From assembly GCF_029784165.1 (NCBI RefSeq), contig NC_073694.1:163630342-163694341 (forward strand): a stretch of 64,000 nt of DNA. The letters are read 5' to 3'. Both the position numbers and the translations under genes were made by a program. The DNA is from Wyeomyia smithii (taxonomy: Eukaryota; Arthropoda; Insecta; Diptera; Culicidae). Under the pieces are notes generated by a model. It was not told the DNA's origin, did no database searches, and was given only the letters and a program-made list of their open reading frames with translations. How positions within the stretch are numbered: position 1 is the stretch's first letter; the number at the start of each line of letters is the position of its first letter. Below are positions 55,400 through 64,000 of the stretch, piece after piece.

Positions 55400-57030
55400 A
55401 ACTAAAACTTGTAATTTTTCTCTGCTGCTGTCAAAAAAGTAGGAGGGTGGTATTCAAGACACGACCGCATGACGTTGACTACCGTATTCTTAAAAAAAAA
55501 ATATACCATTGAAGCAAATGGTAGAGGGAATTGTAACGCTTCTTTTACAAAACTTCTGTAACAAAATTTCGAGGCTCCAAAAGGTACCAGTTTCCGATTA
55601 TTCTCGTCCAGAATTCCAGCCATTTTAGTATTTTGCAGTAGCCATTTATTACTAACAGCCACCAGCATAACGGGTGAAACCGGCACGAGATGACCGGTAC
55701 TATTTTGTCTTTCCTCCTTTCAGCTGCTAACACCTAGCGCTGTCGTGAAATTAACATCAACATAAACATGCATTTTTGCAAGGTTTTTTTCCGCTAGCAA
55801 CAGCAATTGTAAAACATAAAATTCAACTAACCGCTTCTATTATAAAACTGCGAGGCACCAAAAGGTGCCAGTTGCCGATTTCTTGTTTACTGGTTTCCGT
55901 CCAGAATTCCAGCCATTTTAGTATTTTGCAGTAGCCACCAGCATCACGGGTCAAACCGGCACGAGATGACCGGTTCTATTTTGTTTTTCCTCCTTTTAGC
56001 TGCTAACACCGAGCATCCGTATGTATCCGGTACGGTTTAATAATAAAACTGATGGGGTGAAATGTTCGAACGATATTTTTTATACCAAGGCTTCGTCAGA
56101 TAATTAGAAAGAAGGAGGGGCTACATAGATGATGGAATGGTAGAGACAGATGTTTCTTGAAAGCTGCGCCGGCCGCTGTCATAATATTAACACCAACACA
56201 AACATGCATTTTTGCAAGGTTTTTTTCCGCTAGCAGCAGCATTTGGTAAAACAGAAAATACAATTTGCCGCTTCTGTAACAAAATTTCGAGGCACCAAAA
56301 GGTGCCAGTTGCCGATTACATTGTTGTTTTCTGGTTAATCTACTAAAAGCCACCAGCATAACGGGTGAAACCGGCACGAGATGACCGGTACTATTTTGTC
56401 TTTCCTCCTTTCAGCTGCTAACACCGAGCGTCCGTATGTATCCGGTACGGTTTAGTAGTGAAACTGATGGGGTGAAATGTTCGAACGATACGTTTTATAC
56501 CAAGGCTTCGTCAGATAATTAGAAAGAAGGCGGGGCTACATAGATGATGGAATGGTAGAGACAAATGTTTCTTGAAAGCTGCGCCGGCCGCTGTCGTAAT
56601 ACTGACACCAACACAAACATGCATTTTTGCAAGGTTTTTTCCGCTAGCAGCAGCATTTGGTAAAACAGAAAATTCAATTAGCCGCTTCTGTACCAAAATT
56701 TCGTGGCAACAAAAGGTGCCAGTTGCCGATTATAGTTTCCTGGTTAGTCCGTCCAGAATTCCAGCCATTTAAGTGTTTTGCAGTAGCCATTTACTACTAA
56801 AGCCACCAGCATAACGGGTGAAACCGGCACGAGATGACCGGTACTATTTTGTATTTCCTCCTTTCAGCTGCTATCACCTAGCGTCCGCATGTCACTGGTG
56901 CGGTTTTGGAATCAGAATTATGGGGCGCCGGCCGCTGTCGTAATATTAACACCAACAAAAAATGCATATTTGCAAGGTTTTTTCCGCTAGCAGCAGCATA
57001 AACATCGGAAACAGAAAGTGACAACAACAA
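55400..57030. repeat. Tandem array of four to five long units (about 280-450 bp)
   Basis: GAAACCGGCACGAGATGACC recurs at 55677, 55953 (one change), 56368 and 56821. CATGCATTTTTGCAAGG recurs near 55767, 56203, 56620 and, slightly changed, 56961. GGCACCAAAAGGTGCC, a perfect hairpin, is in most units. Units differ by presence of a block TGGGGTGAAATGTTCGAACG to GGGGCTACATAGATGATGG in units 3 and 4. Short frames inside are repeats of one another, not genes. Confidence 0.75.
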
Positions 57031-57867
57031 TAACAACAAAGTCAGATCGATTGTATCCGTTAGTGTCGACTGTGCTTGGGAAGAGAGGTAGTGATTGGCT
57101 GCGCGGTATGATTTAGACAATCGATATTAATTACCAATTTTTCAATAGTGTATCTCAAACAAAAGTTTGTTTTTGTTACATAAATTTAACCGTAAAAGAA
57201 TTTCTGATCGATTGATGCCAAAACCTCAAAAACCTGATTATAGATGACTGCAAAATAAGCGCTCAAAACCTGACTACTTTTCTCTGGTTTTCCCTGGTTG
57301 AATTACTAGATTTTCAAATTCAGGGGCCTAACTTCGATATAGACGTTAGTCAACGTCAAAAAGGTGGAATAACTTAAAGATAAACGGATTTATTTTTAAT
57401 GAAGATACATTCATTTTGAACTAAAAAATTGAACATTTGAGAAAGGTCCGTTACCGGCCTTCCGACGAAGCTTTCTTATGATGCCGGAAGAATAGCGTTA
57501 ACGGCCTTCAAATTGACATTTTGAATGCATCTCTTCTCATCAATCAACTGTTTGCAGTTCGCTGTCTCCAGTTATTTTTGCACCGAAGGAACTCAAAATC
57601 TCAAAGAAATCTTCGATTCGACGGCACTGAGGTAGATTCGTTGGGTTGCGTATTTGAAGTACAAATAGAGTCGAGTGGTTGTATTTTTTTTGAACATAAT
57701 GCGATAATATTTTATCTGGCCAAACACGCATTTCTCATCGGTACGGTGTTTTGGAAGAAATGGAATCATAATTTAGTTTAAACATTTGCTCTGGTATAGA
57801 TTTTGGTTGATAGTTAAGCCACTAGGCTTGAGCCATGATTTAGACACACGTAAAAAAAAAATTCTTC
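57031..57867. other. Intergenic sequence without recognised features
   Basis: An 86-codon frame at 57521-57781 (VRCLQLFLHRRNSKSQ) is unrecognised and lacks motifs. TTACCGGCC is followed by TTAACGGCC about 60 bases later. I see nothing else. Confidence 0.25.
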
Positions 57868-58059
57868 TCTGTCCACTACTATGGCTGGTCTTCCACTACC
57901 TTCCTAGCAGATAATTGTTGAGGTTTATGAGAAATTGTACACAGTCGAAACCGGAAAATTGTCGCTTTCAAAATGGTTTACCGTGGCCTTTTTGCCGAAA
58001 TTGTTGTGCAGCTTATAGCGTGCAATGCGCTTGCGGAATACTCCTTGTTTCGACGCCAT
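57868..58059 (-). pseudogene. Tc1/mariner-type transposase N-terminal remnant (third family)
   Basis: On the minus strand from ATG 58059: MASKQGVFRKRIARYKLHNN, FGKKATVNHFESDNFPVSTV, YNFS, a stop, then after two stops EGSGRPAIVVDREEF. NFGKKATVxHF...STVYN followed by GSGRPA is the HTH and linker pattern of mariner-group transposases. It differs from the 27062 and 46149 families. The catalytic domain is missing. Confidence 0.6.
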
Positions 58060-60519
58060 TTTGAATAGAACTAGGCTTGCATAAACAAAACAAAAAATAC
58101 TGGCATAAAGAGGAAAGAGAAAGCTTCCATATACATATTCTCATTTTTCTCTGAGCGTGTTTGTTGTAAAAGTAAGACAGCCTAAAAAAAATAAAAATTT
58201 TAGTTGTAACCCGTTATAATGTCGAACAGTGGACACAGCCAAATTGGACGTCTACTGGAGGCCAGGTAATTATCAGTCGCAGTAACGGAGAGAAAAAATA
58301 ACAACATCATAACCTCGAATGGTAACTATTATTATTATGGTAACTGTAGTTGTTTACGTGTAAAATTGGTATCCTAGGTAACCACTGCGGTGCTGTCAAT
58401 TTATGTCAATTATATAGGAATAATTTAACATTTTCAGTATGATTTTTTCCTATTAGCAGAAACTGATTTAGCAACTTTTGATTTTCTTCAACGCAGTGAA
58501 AACAGATGAAAATACATACAGTTGAAATTTAGGAATTGTAAAAATTCATTTCATATATTTCTGCTATTTCAAGCTTGTTTTTGGAAATTTAAGGTGAACA
58601 TTTCAAAGATTAAAGTATTCTTAGTGTAGTGAGTGATTTTGTTTAGTGATTAAAATAAAAAGTGGTCCACTAGTGATGAAAAAAACTTTGGTTGGCTGCT
58701 GAACGAGTCCCGTTGTAGCCGTATAGAACAATGCGCGGATTTTTTTTCTGAGGTAGATGATTGAATTAAATGAGTTTTCGAGTGCAGATGCTCGACTATA
58801 ATATCAAATTTAGAGCTTTTAAGTGAGTTTTTGAGGATTCTACTTTATAAGAAATCTAAAGTGAACTAAGAAGAATCCATTCCATAAATTAGCAGATTGG
58901 TTTAGTTAGGAAATATGCGTTTTTTCCTGTTTTCCATTGTGTTTTCATGTTGTATGAGATGAATGTATGGGCTGAGATGAAAAATGGAGCAGTTCCCCTA
59001 TCTAGTCGGTTTTATGAAACAACTTCAATCATCTTAATGTAAGAGTTATACAGGTCAACCCAAGGAATAAATCTTCGAGCAAACCTTGTCTTACAGACAA
59101 TTCATCAGATTTGTGATGGACCTGCGAAGATCGGTCAGTAAATTACTAGTAATATTAACTTCAGTCGAAATATTTTTTAGTTTCTTAGAATATACCAGAT
59201 TAGTTACTCTATATGCAATTCCACAGAAATACGGCCAACCATTCGACCCTCTTTGATCTAGTTAAAAATTTGCACATATGTTTCTATAGGCTAAAGATGT
59301 CATTTTGCCCAATAATTAGTATTTTTTTTTAATCGCGACTAATTTGTGAAAAGGTATTTATGATTACAAATATAGAGCTAGAATGGTTTGTTTGGTTGGT
59401 ATCCAGTTTTCCACGAGCTGTAATGTCTAACAATGGACGCAACCCATCTTGACGTCTTCTGTAGGTCAGGTATTTTATTTTTGAATATCATTTATTTTAT
59501 TTTTGAATATAAGTTGCTATGGTCACACCCCGAGCGATCCGGATGTCTTGAAGGAACTGAATTAAAACGCAAAGTGACGAGTAATAGCGGTTCGGATCGC
59601 ACAACAAACTCCAATGTTTCGTGCCAAAGATCTGTTACTCTTGATGAGCTTACGAGGTCAAGAAATGCTAAGGAAAAGAAATCTCTTTAAATTCCGTTCT
59701 AATCTCGTAGCATGTAACATTTTGATGTCTTTTCAGCGTTGTCTTTTGCATGTTTCCTGATGAAAAATCCATGCATGCTATATTTTGATGTAAAAATATA
59801 TATGTTCCCACTACGTGTTATTTCGGGACATCCAGGTTGTTCCGGAAGTGGCCAATGCGGCCTATGTTCAAAAATATGTAAATGTCCCCTACTACAGGTT
59901 CCTCTGGGGACTTCCGGATAAAAAATAGCCATTTCTCGATGAGTTTTTGACCGATTCCTGATCTTAATGAACCATTCGTTTCGGAAATGGGTTTGCCATC
60001 CATATCAACGATGCAAATAAGCATTTTTATCAGGTAACCTATTACCAAACTCATCCAAAAATTTGTAGGTTTGACATGCCTACTTGAACTCAGAAATGTT
60101 TCCTACATCCGGTGACCACATTTATGGTCAAAAAATGAAACTTTAAAAGTTTTCCGGTTGAATGGTGTTCGAATTATTACATTCGAACAATATTTGGCAC
60201 AGTTACAACATTTCAAAGTCGATCAAAATTTTGCCTATCTGACTTATTTTGACTATTCCCTGTATAAATCGAACCTAAGATGCGTTGAAATTGTCGTCAG
60301 TATACGAACAAATAAATATCGAGGTACACGCTCTCCGCTTTCCTTTTTACTATATATGTATTATTTGTTGTGAGTCTACACCACACACAACACGTGGTTC
60401 CCGATGTGCACAACTCGGTATATGAAGTTATTTGGATAATATTCACCAAATAAACAAATCTGATCTATTCTTATTCGATTGGCCGATGATCGTGATTTTT
60501 TTTTGTCAGACAAAGAGAG
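58060..60519. other. AT-rich intergenic sequence with small dispersed repeats
   Basis: TGTC(G/T)AACA(A/G)TGGAC followed by TTGACGTC or TTGGACGTC, TCTGTAGG or TACTGGAGG and CCAGGTA or TCAGGTA occurs near 58218 and 59423, a diverged repeat of about 60 bp. TTCCGGAAGTGGCCAATGCG at 59838 is of a type common in insects. No gene is supported. Confidence 0.3.
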
Positions 60520-61150
60520 TTAAAACCAGAATTTTTGGCTCTTTTCGTACAATTATTTCACGGTGCTACAAATGGAGAAAAAATGCAAGAACTTTTGAAG
60601 TGACCTAGTGTAGGTTGTAGGTCTTGTTGAGTGTAACATTTGCTCATACTAGAATTTTTCCAAACACCTCTAAAATTTAAAGTTATGGTCAAAATACGGT
60701 TTTTGGGCTTCAGCGCATACATATTTTTTAACTCAGTTATTTCCATTTGTAGCACCGTGAAATAATTGTGCGATGAAAGCCAAAAATTCTGGTTTTCATA
60801 AAAAATATATAACTCAGCTAAATATTCACCGATTTTCACGAAACCACTTTTGTTTGATTCGTCATTGAATATACTTTCAAACTTTTAGAGTATTTGTAGT
60901 ATTTTGCTCACAAAAACAGGTGGTAAATTTCAAGTTTGTTTGAAAAATTGCGTGAAAAAGTCTAAAAAATAGATTTGAACTCAAAAAACTCAACATGTTT
61001 TAGTGATATTAGCTCAAACCTGTATATATTTTGAAAGCTCTGACCATAACTTTAGATTTTGGGGGTGTTTGGAAAATTTCTAGTATGAGCCAATGTTACA
61101 CTCAACAAGACCTACAACCTACACTAGGTCACTTCAGAAGTTCAAGTCAA
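60520..61150. repeat. Overlapping inverted repeats (foldback unit)
   Basis: Pair 1: ACCAGAATTTTTGGCTC...TACAAATGGA (60523-60573) against TCCATTTGTAGCACCGTG...AATTCTGGT (60743-60799). Pair 2: AGTGACCTAGTGTAGGTTGT...CATACTAGAA (60598-60655) against CTAGTATGAGCCAATG...ACACTAGGTCACT (61079-61134). The pairs interlock, so alternative hairpins are possible. No ORF. Confidence 0.7.
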
Positions 61151-61379
61151 AAATGGCCTATATTTGACGATAGGCCTTCTGACTTGGAAACGTATATATA
61201 GAAATTTAGTACAATTTAGTTTACCTAGTCTCAGAATGAAAAAAGTTAAAGGGTATGTGCTTGAGTGCACAGACGTAGGCTTGACGTGGGACTATTGTGG
61301 GTGTAAAAATTTAATTCTGCCATAGCCATAGTATCTAACACACACCAAACGTAAAATACCATACACAACAATCCATGAA

Positions 61380-61760
61380 CAAAAAAAACACACACACACG
61401 CTACTCACACACACATGCTACTCACACACACATGCTACTCACACACACACGCTACTCACACCCACACACACGCTACTCACACACACACACGCTGCTCACA
61501 CACACACACGCTACTCACACACACACTACTCACACACACACTACTCACACACACTACTCACACACGCTACTCACACACACTTACACACGCTACTCACACA
61601 CACACACACACTACACACAAACACGCGCGCTACTCACACACACACATACATACACGCTACTCACACACACATACACACACGCTACTCACACACATACACA
61701 CACGCTACTCACACACACACACGCTGCTCACACACACGCTACTCACACACACACACGCTG

Positions 61761-61794
<34 letters not shown>

Positions 61795-61814
61795 ACTCAC
61801 ACACACACACGCTA

Positions 61815-61856
<42 letters not shown>

Positions 61857-61971
61857 ACTCACACACACACACACACGCTACTCTCTCACACACACAAACA
61901 CACACACACGCTACTCACACACACACACATACACACACACACACACGCTACTCACACACACACTCACGCTA

Positions 61972-62012
<41 letters not shown>

Positions 62013-62020
62013 ACGCTAAC
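61380..62020. repeat. CA-rich satellite of CACACACGCTACT units
   Basis: About 640 bp of (CA)n runs interrupted regularly by GCTACT, so a short unit ACACACACGCTACTC repeats dozens of times with variable CA length. All three frames stay open and produce His/Thr-rich pseudo-proteins, which are not genes. Confidence 0.95.
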
Positions 62021-62289
62021 GCTACTCAGGCACACACACTTGGTATACGACATACTATACCTACACAAATTACTATCGGCAGCATCCAAACGGCTTCCAA
62101 GTCTTCCAAAGGTCCCTTCCAACGGCTTCCAATGGTCCCCAGTGCCGATCACGTCCAGTTTCGGGCTGTATTCCAACAAAGATATCTGAATTAGATTACC
62201 ACTGGTGGGGTCCAACTCAGATCGAAGGGAAGCCGAACTGTTCGCTTTGACGGTCGACCAGGGAATGAGCTTCTCTCAACACGGAATGT

Positions 62290-62300
62290 CCTTTTATAGC
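62290..62300 (-). promoter_or_regulatory. TATA box of repeat Y copy 2
   Basis: CTATAAAAGGA on the minus strand with GATTGG/CCAAT words 20-60 bases upstream and GCTCATTCCC about 30 bases downstream. No ORF follows it, so any transcript would be non-coding or would run into the CA satellite. Confidence 0.4.
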
Positions 62301-62796
62301 GTCACTCAGTGTGGGAAACTTGGGTGATTGGGGGAAGAACCAATCACGTGGAAGCATCTCTGCTTTCTTTCTTCGCCGCTTACGTTGGGTGATGAATGCG
62401 ATGCCAATTGGCTGGCATTGCTAGCCAATGACTGAATGCGTGAAATAATTTCGTCTATGTTTTTGAAGTCTGCGTTAGGGAAATATACCAATCGTATGAA
62501 AAATGTATGTGGATATTCGACCTTCAAACTTTCCCGCAATTTTCACAGAGTAATGAGAAAATGGTAACTAAAATTATCATGTTATACAAACCTTGTATGT
62601 TTTAGTTTTCCAACGGTATATTAACTATTGAAATCGGAACAGTTGTTTGAGCGCTATTAGTATCTAAAATCTTCCATTCCGCCAACCAAAAACGTTACAT
62701 GTTCAATCCAGTTTTTCCAGAAGGTACCTTAGTATAGTGAAGAAAGACGTAGTCCCACGTCAAAAAAAATTTTTTTTTGGGTCAGGTATGAGTAGG

Positions 62797-62895
62797 GTGG
62801 TCGGTATTACCGACTTTTCGAAAAACCGGTAATTCGGTATTCATAAAAATAAAAACCGGTAAAACCGGTAAAACACCGGTATTTTTATTTTTTTC
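62797..62895. mobile_element. Possible hAT-like MITE fragment with ACCGGTA repeats
   Basis: TAGGGTGGTCGGTATTACCG at the left is followed by (AAA)ACCGGTA words, parallel in design to the TAGAGATGGTCGGG units at 32727 and 49977. No right end was found. Confidence 0.35.
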
Positions 62896-63068
62896 GGATT
62901 AATACAAACCAGAGGTGACTCGTGGTCTTTAAACCTACTTTTTCAACTACAAAATTCTTAAAATCATAGTTCGGGGAAGTAATTATGCTTGTCCGCGAAA
63001 AAAAAAACGCATGTCATTCTCTCTGTACTAGGTATTTAAAATGAAACTTAAAAATAATTAAAGATATA

Positions 63069-63160
63069 GGGTGTCGAACGTCTCCGGTAGTGGTTGTCTT
63101 CGGCCGGATTTCTGCCGCAGTCTTATGCAAAAACCTGTCTAAGTAAGCCACTGCCGAAGA
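63069..63160. mobile_element. Palindromic TA-flanked micro-MITE, copy 3 (right end lost)
   Basis: TA then GGGTGTCGAACG, TAGTGGTTGTCTTCGG, GCAGTCTTATGCA and AACCTGTC, then GCCACTGCCGAAG. It aligns with the reverse complement of copy 2 at 14203-14290. The right terminus after GCCGAAG is replaced by unrelated sequence. Confidence 0.55.
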
Positions 63161-64000
63161 ATAAAATTTGGATTCGAAATTTATTTTTTGCTTAGCGTTT
63201 CAGGTTGCATCTATGCATGGACGTGTCGCTGCATGCTTATGTTTTTGCATTTATGAGTACCTATGCTTCATTACGATCCAGATTTTTTTGTAAGATTTAG
63301 AAATCTGCGACCATTGTTTTGATCTCTTGTGGTATACGATCCAGATACAACACTGGATAACAGTGTTTGAAGAACTCCAATGAATGAATCTAGTGATATG
63401 ATTGCGAGGAACATAATTTAGAAACTAATGTTATAACAAAAAACATAGATTTTTACTTAATTTTTTTTCACATCGCAAAACTTAGTTTCAAGTAGTGAAT
63501 AACTTTAAAATTCGTAAAAAACAATATTTGAAACTGTTGAGAAGAGTATATGAATGAAGTAAAAAAAAAAGAAATCACGATCAGACCAGAATTTACTTTT
63601 TACGAATCCGAATGAATAGGATATAAATACTTCTTCATTCTGTTCGATCCTCTTTAAACAGTTCATTCAAATTATTTATTATTATAATTATTTTATTAAC
63701 TTTAGCTCCTGATGGAGAATCGAAAAATGTGGCATATGAACAAGTTTGTAACTGAAATAGAAATGAATGTTTGAAATGAGAGGTTGGTAAAATATATATA
63801 AAAATATAGAAAATTATGGAAAAAGCAGAAACTTTTACACGAGTGAGGCCGGGTACATTCAGTTAGTTGCTAATAAAAGACCGCTGCGGTACGGGTGACG
63901 AAGGTTTGAACTATTCAAATTTCACTTTTTCAAGGAGCAGTAATTTTCAGGATGGAATTCTTTATTGGTTAATTATTTCATCCTGTAAACACTTTTTATC
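63161..64000. other. AT-rich sequence to the window end
   Basis: TACGATCCAGAT occurs twice (about 63274 and 63336). No gene or bounded element was recognised. Confidence 0.3.

Larger units (their letters stand above)
61274..62767. repeat. Unit bounded by inverted TTGACGTGGGACTA motifs (repeat Y, copy 2)
   Basis: TTGACGTGGGACTA at 61274-61287 and TAGTCCCACGTCAA at 62754-62767 are inverted, about 1.49 kb apart. Reading leftward from 62767 on the minus strand: GACGTGGGACTACGTC, then about 480 bp later GATTGG and CCAATC near 62345-62310, CTATAAAAGGAC at 62300-62289, and AAGCTCATTCCC about 30 bases on. That is another CCAAT/TATA-type promoter. The CA satellite lies downstream of it. Confidence 0.4.

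Noticed and set aside
61375..62194. Two overlapping long frames of His/Thr/Ser-rich protein
   Set aside because: They are translations of the CA satellite. All frames are open there and the sequence is a pure low-complexity repeat.
1..64000. Endogenous viral sequence
   Set aside because: I recognised no viral polymerase, capsid or glycoprotein signature. The RTs present belong to non-LTR retrotransposons. The unassigned frames at 35909 and 52156 would need a search to exclude this fully.

Overview
The window looks like nuclear DNA of a culicine mosquito, most likely Aedes. Three things point there: a spliced insect-type haem peroxidase gene, Jockey-clade retrotransposons that include a Juan-like copy, and a dense, nested mix of small elements (hAT, piggyBac-like, TA-target MITEs, tRNA-derived SINEs, a mosquito-type DD37E transposase relic, a Helitron). 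This placement is inferred from content; no search was run. There is no CRISPR array, operon or other bacterial feature.

Layout. 1-1326: 5' end of an I-like non-LTR retrotransposon on the minus strand, cut by the window edge. 3.4-12.4 kb: a tandem family of TATA-promoter-bearing non-coding repeats (called X here). One unit is split by a full-length Jockey-clade element (3766-8009) with two intact ORFs and a perfect 13-bp target duplication. 14.9-20.8 kb: the one clear host gene, an animal haem peroxidase on the minus strand in at least four exons, with a long Tyr/Pro/Thr-rich C-terminal tail and a candidate TATA/Inr promoter. 21.5-29.4 kb: layered transposons, namely a hAT MITE with an 8-bp duplication, a TTAA-flanked MITE, a dead CR1/L2-like RT gene interrupted by a dimeric SINE and a TA-flanked MITE, and a Tc1/mariner-type element interrupted by a 1.2-kb inverted-repeat insert. 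30.5-32.0, 41.8-42.9 and 60.5-61.15 kb: large foldback (inverted-repeat) units. 35.2-36.8 kb: an unexplained sequence island of higher complexity. 37.1-41.05 kb: a degenerate Juan-like element. 45.1-48.4 kb: a TA MITE, a transposase relic, and a Helitron-like unit full of minisatellites. 50-57 kb: a hAT MITE built of CCCGAA repeats, two copies of a second SINE family and a 1.6-kb tandem array. 61-64 kb: a CA-rich satellite and element ends.

The most unusual signals are these. (1) The X repeats have a Pol II-like core promoter, leaders rich in a 14-bp palindrome and 3' parts with repeated short stem-loops, but no ORF. (2) A palindromic motif (GAAGTAGAATACTTC or GACGTGGGACTACGTC) recurs about 330-480 bp upstream of different CCAAT/TATA promoters, sometimes in inverted pairs. 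(3) An 88-bp, almost wholly palindromic TA-flanked element occurs three times. (4) The peroxidase carries a tyrosine-rich tail that could be its own cross-linking substrate.
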